Origin: Anaerolineae bacterium
GTDB lineage: Bacteria > Chloroflexota > Anaerolineae > JACIWP01
Reading direction: 5' to 3'
Length of the DNA: 13,081 bases
NCBI GenBank assembly: GCA_014360855.1
Contig: JACIWP010000059.1
Coordinates: forward strand, 1-13,081
Shown: piece by piece, positions 5,799 to 12,234 of the stretch
Layout: each line of letters starts with the position of its first letter
Position numbering within the stretch: the stretch's first letter is position 1
Program-made: the position numbers and the translations under genes
The notes under the pieces: generated by a model
Databases searched by the model: none
The model's input: the letters and a program-made list of their open reading frames with translations, nothing else
Told to the model about the DNA's origin: nothing

Positions 5799-8089
5799 GG
5801 CGCTCTGACCTCCACATAGCCCAGCAAGACCCGCCCGCTGTGGATGGGTTTTTCCGCCGAGCGGATGGACAGCAACTGCAGGGAGGGATAGGAGTATATC
5901 CCGCCGTAAAGGGCGTAGCGGCCGGGGGAGAGGCCGGCCGGAACGCCGAGGGAGTGCCGGTCCGGGATGATCTCGCCGGCGAGCCAGCGGGTGGTGGGAG
6001 TAAATCCCCCGTCCGGCTCATGGTCCGACTGCGCCAGCAGGACCGTGCCGTCCAGCGAGGTGAGATGGACGAACGTGACCAGGTCTTCGGCGAAGCCCGT
6101 GCGGGCGAGCCAGTACAGGGTGACCGGGAGCTGGGAGCCGGCAGTGGCGGAGACGGAAGGCCTGCTCGCCGCCAGCAGTACGGCTTGTCCTTCGAAATCG
6201 GCCTGCACATTCTCCCATGTCGTGCCGGTGCGGGACGCCAGCGCCGGCCGGAACAGCGGGAGCAGTACGGCGATGATGCCGGCGAGATACAGGAGGCCCC
6301 GCCCCTTCCTCGCACGCAGGGAATCCCATCCCCGACCCGTGATCCACCGTACCATCCCAGCGATGAGGAAAACAATGGAAAGAAGGGTGCCCCACAGCTG
6401 GGGTGGGGTGGGGGTGAGGCGCCAGCGCACCTGGTGGGCGCCGGCAGGGATGTCCACTGCCGCCAGACCCAGGGTGCCGAAGGGGTAGGCCGGCGTGCGC
6501 TTCCCGTCAATGTAGGTCGCCATACCCGGGAAATAGAACTGATGCAGGACCAGGCTGGCCGGCCGGGCGCTTTCGACGGTGAGGTCCAGGCGGTTATACC
6601 CCGCATCCAGGAGGTGTGCGGAGTCCGGGGGGCGGAGCGCCGCCGCCTCGGCGAGGTCCGGCCCGCCGGCGTCGCGCCAGGAACGGCCGATAGCCCAGCG
6701 CTGTTCCCGCACCCATATGGGCAGGTATTCCCCCGTCCAGGTGGTGCCGATCTGCCCTGCTTCCCGCTCCTCCGCCCACATGCGTTGGTACGTCACTGCA
6801 TCATCGTCCAGTGCCAGCGCCTGATACGGCAGACGAGCCAGCGAGGAGAGCACGATCAGGGCGACGCTGGCAAGGGCAGTCGCGCTGACGATCGGGCGGG
6901 CCGGACGGGCGCCTATCATGTCCTGGATGACGGAAACGCCGGCGCCGGCCAGCCAGGCAGCCCCTAAGGCGTGCAGGGCCATGAACCGCCAGGGATACTG
7001 GAGATAGCTCAGAAGGGCTTCGCCCAGCTTCCAGAGGGGGAGGGAGGCGGTAGTGGTCATGAACCAGCCGCCGGCCGCGGCCAGGGCCATTAGCCCCAGG
7101 ATACGGGCGGAGATGCGCCGGATGCGGAGCAGGCCGAGGAGCAGGCCGGCCAGCGCGACCAGGGAGGCTATCAGGCCGGCAGGGTGCTCTGCCGGCGTGC
7201 CCTGCGCCGGGAAGTAGCGGTACAGGAAATAGGGAGAGAGGGCGCCGGCGATGGGGGCAAGATGGCGCTGATAGCCGGCGGAAGCGCCGCCGGCCAGCCC
7301 CACGTATTGGCTCTCCAGCAGGACGGGGAGCCAGTAGAATGCGCTCAACCCCAGGCCCAGCAGGCCGGCCATCAGCCCATGGCGGATCAGGGGAATCGCT
7401 TCCTGACGATGGGAGAGAAGCGTGATCAGCACGTACAGCGCCAGGAACGGGCCGAAGAGGACCAGCGAGAGGCTGTGGGTGAGGATGAGGCCGGCCAGGC
7501 TGACTCCCAGCAGGGGGACGCCGGCCCGACAGTGCCGTAGGATGCGCTCCCACCCCCAGAGGATGAGTGGGAACCAGACGAAGGCCAGCGATTCGGCGAT
7601 AGCGCCGCGCACGTACAGGTCGGCCAGGTGGTAGGGGATGTAGATATAGGATGCGCCGGCGGCCACGGCCGGCAGAACCCTTCCATGCAGGCTCTCATAG
7701 GCGAAGGCGTACATGGCCGCGCCGGCGGCGAGGCCGGCGAGGGCGTAGGCGGCTTTCATGGCGGGGATCAACCCCATGCCGAGGCCCCGGAACCACAGGG
7801 CAGTGTAATAGGACAGCGGCCCGTAAAAGTTAAGGATAGGGTGACCGTAGCCGAAGGCGAAGTCGGGAAACCAGCGCGGGTAGAGCACGCCGGCGCGCAC
7901 GGCCCCATCCAATCCCATCAGCCGGTACAGGTGAAGCAGGCCGTCGTGGGAGGAGAAGTAGCCGGATTGACATAACGGGATAAGGGCCGGCAGTCCCAGC
8001 AGGATGACGCCGGCCAGCCCCCATGCCCAGCGGGGGAGCCGGGCATATATGCGGCGAAAGGAAGAGGAGATAGGACAGGCCAGGCTCAT
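5795..8089 (-). CDS. Large membrane protein of the PTPS-related/GT-C type with C-terminal beta domain
   Basis: A 764-residue polytopic membrane protein resembling the bacterial '6-pyruvoyl-tetrahydropterin synthase-related' membrane family, which despite its name looks like GT-C glycosyltransferases. After a first span (21-40) it has S-S-H-D-G-L-L-H (46-53), with Asp49 as the likely catalytic acidic residue, then Y-P-R-W-F-P-D (70-76) and a Y-G-H-P-I-L-N-F-Y-G-P stretch (81-91), all typical of the family. More than ten hydrophobic segments follow, to about residue 615. A soluble beta-rich domain (about 624-764) ends the protein, with L-Y-W-L-A-R and S-P-G-R-Y-A-L-Y motifs. ATG 8089 is preferred because AAGGG lies 6 nt upstream; GTG 8092 is the adjacent alternative. 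It begins 16 nt after the radical SAM stop codon and overlaps the next gene by 4 nt. A role in glycan or glycolipid assembly is inferred. Confidence 0.83.
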   Translation of the reverse strand: MSLACPISSSFRRIYARLPRWAWGLAGVILLGLPALIPLCQSGYFSSHDGLLHLYRLMGLDGAVRAGVLYPRWFPDFAFGYGHPILNFYGPLSYYTALWFRGLGMGLIPAMKAAYALAGLAAGAAMYAFAYESLHGRVLPAVAAGASYIYIPYHLADLYVRGAIAESLAFVWFPLILWGWERILRHCRAGVPLLGVSLAGLILTHSLSLVLFGPFLALYVLITLLSHRQEAIPLIRHGLMAGLLGLGLSAFYWLPVLLESQYVGLAGGASAGYQRHLAPIAGALSPYFLYRYFPAQGTPAEHPAGLIASLVALAGLLLGLLRIRRISARILGLMALAAAGGWFMTTTASLPLWKLGEALLSYLQYPWRFMALHALGAAWLAGAGVSVIQDMIGARPARPIVSATALASVALIVLSSLARLPYQALALDDDAVTYQRMWAEEREAGQIGTTWTGEYLPIWVREQRWAIGRSWRDAGGPDLAEAAALRPPDSAHLLDAGYNRLDLTVESARPASLVLHQFYFPGMATYIDGKRTPAYPFGTLGLAAVDIPAGAHQVRWRLTPTPPQLWGTLLSIVFLIAGMVRWITGRGWDSLRARKGRGLLYLAGIIAVLLPLFRPALASRTGTTWENVQADFEGQAVLLAASRPSVSATAGSQLPVTLYWLARTGFAEDLVTFVHLTSLDGTVLLAQSDHEPDGGFTPTTRWLAGEIIPDRHSLGVPAGLSPGRYALYGGIYSYPSLQLLSIRSAEKPIHSGRVLLGYVEVRAP

Positions 8090-8105
8090 CACAAGCCCTT
8101 TCCGC

Positions 8106-9530
8106 CTATGACTTGATGCGCAGGAAGAGCCAGACCAGCAGGAGCGTTTCTTTGAGGGAGAGCCGCACGGGATGCACGCGCTGTTTCAACGCATAGCCCT
8201 TCCAGAGCTTGTAGAGAAGCCAGTAGAACCAGTTGGTCGGGAGATTGAGGAGGTAGCGCTCTACGAAGGGGCGCAGGGCCGGCCATTCCACGAGTATGGC
8301 GAAGAAGCGCTGGAGATTGCGCAGTTTGCGCTTGTGTTCGGGCGAGAACTTCAGCACCGAATCGTCCCAGGCCACCTCGCCGAAGTCGTCAAAGGAGCCG
8401 TACATCAGGTCATGCTCGCGGGTATATTCGCCCAGCGCGGTGCGGGGGTAAGGCTGGAAGATCATGACGTGGGCGTAGGCCGGCTTGCATTCGATATTGA
8501 GGTCGAGGGTCTCCAGGTCGTTCTCGAACGTGGTGTTGGGCAGGCCGATCATGTTGGTGGTGGTGAACTGGATGCCGGCCTGGCGGAGCAGGCGCGCCGC
8601 GTTCAGGATCTGCTCGCGCGTCATATCGCGCTTCAGCAGTTCGTTGCGCACCTGCTCGTTCCCGACCTCCACGCCCATGCTCACCGAGTGACAGCCGGCG
8701 CGGGACAGCAGTTGCACCATTTCCTCATCCACCAGGTTGGCGCGCACGTTGCAGAAGAAAGGCAGGCCGACCTGGCGCGGGTACTGCGCGGTGAACTCGC
8801 GCAACCATTTGCGGTTGAGGATAAACGTGTCGTCCAGGAAGACGACGAACTCCAGATCGTAGCGCTCGCGCACCTGTTTGATCTCTTCCAGCACGCTGTT
8901 GACCGAGCGCAGGCGGACAAAGGGGCCTTTGCCGCGATAGAGCTCCAGCAAGGCGTGATTGAAGCAGTAGGTACAGCGGTAGGGACAGCCGCGGCCGGCG
9001 ATGAAGTGTTTGATGCGGCTGGCGCGCGAGACCGGGTCCGCGTCGTAAATGAGGGCGCGGTCGGGTGGGGGGAGCGCGTCCAGGTCGGCTTGCAGCCGGC
9101 GCACGGGGTTCCGCACGATATCGCCGTTCCATTTGAAGTGCCAGTTGGGGATGGTGGGTTCGAAAGTGCCGGCGTCCAGGGCATTGGCCAGGTCCACCAA
9201 CGCCTCTTCGCCCTCGCCGATGCAGATGCCGTCCACCCCGTCGGCCTCGATCATCTCCGGGAAGAACGTGGGATGCGGCCCTCCGAAGGCGGAGAAGACC
9301 GGCACTGCCTCTTTGATACGCCGATTGAGTTCGAGGTATTTGCGGTGGGAACCGGTGATGACGCTGAATCCAACGATGCCGGGCCGCCACTCCTGGGCGA
9401 CTTTCACCGGGTCCTGGTAGGCGGCGATGGCCAGGCGAACCTCATGGCCGGCGGCCTTCAGCGCGCTGGACAGATGCATGATGCCGTGAGGCTCATAGTC
9501 TATCTGATCTACGACGAACAGGACGCGCAT
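8106..9530 (-). CDS. B12-binding-domain radical SAM protein
   Basis: A 474-residue protein with the two-part layout of the COG1032 family. An N-terminal cobalamin-binding-type Rossmann domain (1 to about 150) shows G-F-S-V-I-T-G at 54-60, G-G-P-H-P-T at 83-88 and G-E-G-E-E-A-L at 105-111. A radical SAM domain follows with the cluster motif C-x3-C-x2-C (Cys182, Cys186, Cys189) in G-R-G-C-P-Y-R-C, and I-G-L-P-N-T-T at 328-334. The canonical D-x-H-x2-G cobalamin motif is not visible, so B12 may bind base-on or not at all. The C-terminal 60 residues are aromatic and hydrophobic and may contact the membrane. ATG 9530 is chosen because homology starts there and GGGAGAAG lies just upstream; the in-frame extension towards 9800 has no protein-like character. 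First gene of the operon with two GT-C proteins, so a methyl transfer or rearrangement on a lipid or glycan is a guess from context. Confidence 0.9.
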   Translation of the reverse strand: MRVLFVVDQIDYEPHGIMHLSSALKAAGHEVRLAIAAYQDPVKVAQEWRPGIVGFSVITGSHRKYLELNRRIKEAVPVFSAFGGPHPTFFPEMIEADGVDGICIGEGEEALVDLANALDAGTFEPTIPNWHFKWNGDIVRNPVRRLQADLDALPPPDRALIYDADPVSRASRIKHFIAGRGCPYRCTYCFNHALLELYRGKGPFVRLRSVNSVLEEIKQVRERYDLEFVVFLDDTFILNRKWLREFTAQYPRQVGLPFFCNVRANLVDEEMVQLLSRAGCHSVSMGVEVGNEQVRNELLKRDMTREQILNAARLLRQAGIQFTTTNMIGLPNTTFENDLETLDLNIECKPAYAHVMIFQPYPRTALGEYTREHDLMYGSFDDFGEVAWDDSVLKFSPEHKRKLRNLQRFFAILVEWPALRPFVERYLLNLPTNWFYWLLYKLWKGYALKQRVHPVRLSLKETLLLVWLFLRIKS

Positions 9531-9592
9531 AGCTTCTCCCAGAGAGCACTGCGGTAGAATATCGATTCTGGCAGGACAGGTATCATCGGAAG

Positions 9593-9621
9593 AGTCTAAC
9601 ACAGGCGGGGGAATCTGACAA
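9593..9621 (-). promoter_or_regulatory. Promoter of the radical SAM/glycosyltransferase operon
   Basis: On the minus strand TTGTCA (9616-9621, 5 of 6 matches) and TAGACT (9593-9598, 4 of 6 matches) are separated by exactly 17 nt. Transcription would start near 9586, about 56 nt before ATG 9530. It fills the 151-nt gap between the ASCH gene and the radical SAM gene. Confidence 0.6.
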
Positions 9622-9653
9622 ATGTTCGGGCGGGCGGGTGTTAAGGGCCAGAC

Positions 9654-9670
9654 CAGGTGACCGTCACCTG
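9654..9670. promoter_or_regulatory. 17-bp palindrome upstream of the radical SAM operon promoter
   Basis: CAGGTGACCGTCACCTG is a perfect 8-bp inverted repeat around one central base. It lies 11 nt after the ASCH stop codon and about 33 nt upstream of the -35 box of the next minus-strand promoter. No T-tract follows on the minus strand, so it is a poor terminator. It could be an activator or repressor site, or a weak 3' hairpin for the ASCH transcript. Confidence 0.35.
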
Positions 9671-9681
9671 CGGGGTGATGG

Positions 9682-10032
9682 TCATCGGATAGGGGACGCC
9701 GGCTCCAGCTCGATGGCGACCGCGCCCAGCGCCTCTTTTTCGGGGGGATAGAGCGCCCGCAGGGCGGATAGGAGTTCCTGCGCGGATAAGCCCGGAGCAA
9801 TGCGGTCCGCCGGCTCCTGCGCCAGCAGGCGCTCGAAGTCAGGATAGATGCAGATGCGGCGGATGCGGTACGGATGTTCCTGGTTGAGCAGGAGGATATC
9901 GCCGGCCTGGAGCCGGCGGATGTTGGAATAGCCTACCCGCACCTCGATGGTCTTGCGGCCTGCGAGGATTTCCTGCAGGTATTCGGGCTTGACCCACAGC
10001 ACTTTCTGGCGGGGTTCAGAGGGTTCTTTCAT
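9682..10032 (-). CDS. Small ASCH-domain protein
   Basis: A 116-residue protein with the ASCH (ASC-1 homology) beta-barrel pattern, related to the PUA fold. It opens with K-V-L-W-V-K-P-E-Y (10-18), has the hallmark A-G-R-K-T-I-E-V-R at 24-32 and A-G-D-I-L-L-L at 43-49, and continues with strands up to G-A-V-A-I-E-L at 103-109. ASCH domains bind RNA or nucleotides; one branch (YqfB) hydrolyses N4-acetylcytidine, but assignment to that branch cannot be made here. ATG 10032 is preferred because the domain starts there. The longer in-frame extension lies inside the transporter gene. It overlaps the end of the transporter by 17 nt with only a weak ribosome binding site, which suggests translational coupling. 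Confidence 0.8.
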   Translation of the reverse strand: MKEPSEPRQKVLWVKPEYLQEILAGRKTIEVRVGYSNIRRLQAGDILLLNQEHPYRIRRICIYPDFERLLAQEPADRIAPGLSAQELLSALRALYPPEKEALGAVAIELEPASPIR

Positions 10033-10966
10033 TTCGCACAGCCGCCTGTAAGGAGGAAGCTTCGGGTTGCGGTGAATGAACCGCGGATGCGGAGTGGTGG
10101 CCGAGCCAGACGCCGGCGATGGCCATGGCACCGCCCAGGAGCTGAAGCAGACGCACGCCTTCACCGAAGAGCACGGCGAAGGCCAGGCCGGCGACGGGCA
10201 CCAGGCTGGTGTACAGCGCGGCCTCAGAGGCATTCAGCGACTGGAGGGAGTAGTTCCAGAGGAACATCGGTAAAGCGGATGTGCCCAGCCCGAGATAGAG
10301 AAGAACTGCCCATCCGGGAATACCCAGGTGAGGAAGCCCGGCGGCAGTGCTTTCCCAGAGCAGACCGGGCAGGAGGAACAGCAGGCCGGCGCCGAAGCTG
10401 GCGGTCGTGGTGACCACCGGGGGATAGTCCAGGACTAACCGCCGGCCCTGTACGGTATAGACCGCGAAGGCCAGCACCGCGCCGAAGACCAGGGCATCTC
10501 CCAGCAGGGAGCCGGCACCCAATGGGCTGGATGAGCTTACCAGGACTACGCCGGCGATGCTCAAGCCGATGCCCAGCCACCGCCATGCCGGCAGGCGTTC
10601 GCGCAGGAACCACACGGACAGGAGGGCGGTCACGGCCGGGATGCTGGATTCGATGAGGGAGGCGTTGCCGGCGGAGGTGTACACCAGCCCCAGGTTCTGC
10701 AGGCTGTAGAAGAGGGCGATGCCGGTCAGGCCGAAGAGCAGGAAGGCCGGCTGGACGATGAGCCAGGGGCGGAACCCTTGGCGCAGTGCGAAGGGGAGCA
10801 GGCCGAGAAACCCGATGAAGAAGCGCAGGAAGGTGAGGGCAAACGGTCCGATGGACTGCAGGATGAGTTTGGTGATGATAAAGGTAGAACCCCATAACAG
10901 CACCGCCACCAGGAGGGCGGCGATGCCGTAGGCGCGCCGGTTGGGAGAAGATGAGAGGCCGGCCAT
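10016..10966 (-). CDS. EamA/DMT-superfamily transporter
   Basis: A 316-residue membrane protein with ten predicted hydrophobic segments arranged as two EamA repeats, the normal size for drug/metabolite transporters. The first repeat has the typical L-L-W-G-S-T-F-I-I-T-K start after residue 20, and A-L-T-F-L-R-F-F in the third helix region; the second starts near the middle of the protein. It probably exports a small metabolite such as an amino acid, but the substrate is unknown. ATG 10966 is preferred over GTG 10978 because a GGAG/GGAGA purine run precedes it. It has its own promoter (11008-11036) and is followed, with overlap, by the ASCH gene. It is divergent from the broken M24 gene. Confidence 0.9.
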   Translation of the reverse strand: MAGLSSSPNRRAYGIAALLVAVLLWGSTFIITKLILQSIGPFALTFLRFFIGFLGLLPFALRQGFRPWLIVQPAFLLFGLTGIALFYSLQNLGLVYTSAGNASLIESSIPAVTALLSVWFLRERLPAWRWLGIGLSIAGVVLVSSSSPLGAGSLLGDALVFGAVLAFAVYTVQGRRLVLDYPPVVTTTASFGAGLLFLLPGLLWESTAAGLPHLGIPGWAVLLYLGLGTSALPMFLWNYSLQSLNASEAALYTSLVPVAGLAFAVLFGEGVRLLQLLGGAMAIAGVWLGHHSASAVHSPQPEASSLQAAVRNERTL

Positions 10967-11007
10967 TCTCCGCTCCACTACAGGGTTGCTTCGGTCGTAT
11001 AAAAATC

Positions 11008-11036
11008 ATTGTATGAGTCCCCGGCCGACCTGGCAA
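11008..11036 (-). promoter_or_regulatory. Promoter of the EamA transporter-ASCH unit
   Basis: On the minus strand TTGCCA (11031-11036, 5 of 6) and TACAAT (11008-11013, 5 of 6) are separated by exactly 17 nt. The predicted start is near 11001, about 35 nt before ATG 10966. It is the best-matching complete promoter of the window. Confidence 0.75.
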
Positions 11037-11105
11037 ATCGTGGCTTGTTAATGATCAGAGGCTGGGCCGCCGTGGTTCCAGCACCGCGCACCATTTGGCG
11101 GCTTG

Positions 11106-11114
11106 TGATACAAT
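11106..11114 (+). promoter_or_regulatory. Extended -10 promoter of the M24 gene
   Basis: TGATACAAT fits the extended -10 consensus TGnTATAAT with one mismatch. No good -35 box stands at 17 nt upstream, as is usual for extended -10 promoters. It precedes ATG 11161 by about 46 nt and is divergent from the transporter promoter about 70 nt away, so the short gap serves both units. Confidence 0.5.
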
Positions 11115-11160
11115 ATGGGTTGAGAAGCGGTCGAAGGGTGATGGCAAAGGAGAATCCAAC

Positions 11161-11815
11161 ATGTTTCCGCAAGAGAAGATGCCCACGATCCCGGCGGAAG
11201 AATATCCCCAGCGCTGGGCAAGGGTCCAAAGTATGGCGGGAGGTGGCGGCGGAGATCGAGGCGGCGATGCGCCGCGCCGGCGCCGAGGGGACGGGGATTG
11301 ATACCATTGTCACCTCCGGCCCCAACAGCCGGCCCATCCTGGCGCGCTCCACCTTTCGGCGCATTGCGAAGGATGACCTGGTGTTATTGACCGTTGCCCC
11401 GCGCTATGAGGGCTATCATGCCGCTATCGGCCGGCTGGTGCTGGTGGGTGACCCCGGTCAGGAGGTGCGGCATGCGCTGGAAGTCGCCGTGCGGGCGCAG
11501 GAGGCGTGCTTCCGCGCACTGCGCCTGGGCATCGAGGGCCGGCAGGTCGAGGCCGTCGGCCAGCGCGTCGTTGCCGAAGGCGGGCTGGGGCAGTATTTCC
11601 TATATTCCGGCGTCCACAGCGTGGGGGTGATTGAATTTGAGCCGCCCATCTTCGGGCCCAGCAGTGACGCCGTGCTGGAGATGGATATGGTGATCTCGGT
11701 GGATATTCCCATTTTCCACGCGCCCTGGGGCGGACTGCGCGTCGAGAACGGGTATCTCATCACGGCCGCCGGCGCCGAGCCGCTTCATGAGACGCCCTAT
11801 TGGATCGAGAAATGA
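11161..11815 (+). pseudogene. M24-family (creatinase/aminopeptidase P-like) protein, internal deletion and frameshift
   Basis: ATG 11161 has a good ribosome binding site (AAAGGAG ending 8 nt upstream) and opens a typical family N-terminus, M-F-P-Q-E-K-M-P-T-I-P-A-E-E-Y to about residue 26. That frame stops at 11301. Near 11230-11240 homology jumps to the next frame, which carries the C-terminal part of an M24 'pita-bread' domain (V-A-A-E-I-E, then I-V-T-S-G-P-N-S, and H-S-V-G-V-I-E-F-E-P-P) to the stop at 11813-11815. Intact relatives are about 380-400 residues, so roughly 150-200 residues are missing: most of the creatinase-type N-domain and the start of the M24 domain. The metal-binding Asp pair of active M24 peptidases is replaced (L-L-T-V-A-P and H-A-A-I-G-R), so even the parent was probably not a metallopeptidase. 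An assembly misjoin could mimic this. Confidence 0.72.
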
Positions 11816-12234
11816 GCAATAAGCAGGCGCAGGAGGCCGCCGGCGGCAATGATAAGGGAATGAACTAGGCTGATGTTGAACAGCCAGTTCAGCCATGCGT
11901 ATACCGCCGGGAAGAAGACAAAGGCGACCACCGTCAGGAGCAGGGGCCGGCGCGCGGAGGAGCGCGCCATGGCCCGCAGAGCCAGCGCCATCATCGATAT
12001 CTCGATCAGCGATAGAAACAAGAAGAAAGCGAACCAGCCCCACAACCACCACATGCCCAGCGGTTCCTGGGCCAGGAAGGGGAGCCAGCGCAGGAGGGGG
12101 CTGGTGCCGGCCGAGCGGGAGTGCACGCCGGCCAGCACCAGCATGGCCGTCCCATTGGCCAGCAGTCCGACGAGGCCGGCGATCCAGGCCTGACGGACGC
12201 TCGCGGACGCGGTGCGGATCTCCCGTTCAGTCAT
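11797..12234 (-). CDS. Small multi-spanning membrane protein, function unknown
   Basis: A 145-residue protein with about four hydrophobic segments (roughly 15-38, 60-85, 95-117 and 120-140) separated by short basic loops such as R-A-M-A-R-S-S-A-R-R, consistent with an inner-membrane protein. I do not recognise the family. Its ATG (12234) overlaps the last 8 nt of the upstream DHODH-like gene, so it is probably in the same transcript and translationally coupled; no independent ribosome binding site is evident. Its 3' end overlaps the convergent M24 remnant by 19 nt. High-GC third positions and the hydrophobic pattern support a real gene. Confidence 0.62.
   Translation of the reverse strand: MTEREIRTASASVRQAWIAGLVGLLANGTAMLVLAGVHSRSAGTSPLLRWLPFLAQEPLGMWWLWGWFAFFLFLSLIEISMMALALRAMARSSARRPLLLTVVAFVFFPAVYAWLNWLFNISLVHSLIIAAGGLLRLLIAHFSIQ

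Noticed and set aside
8172..9557. 461-codon open frame on the plus strand opposite the radical SAM gene
   Set aside because: Low-complexity antisense frame; the minus strand has clear radical SAM motifs, a ribosome binding site and a promoter.
9531..9800. In-frame N-terminal extension of the radical SAM protein
   Set aside because: It covers a promoter and the end of the ASCH gene and has no protein-like pattern; family homology begins at ATG 9530.
11161..11301. Programmed ribosomal frameshift in the M24 gene
   Set aside because: No slippery heptamer is evident near 11230-11240, and about 150-200 residues of the domain are missing, which frameshifting would not explain.
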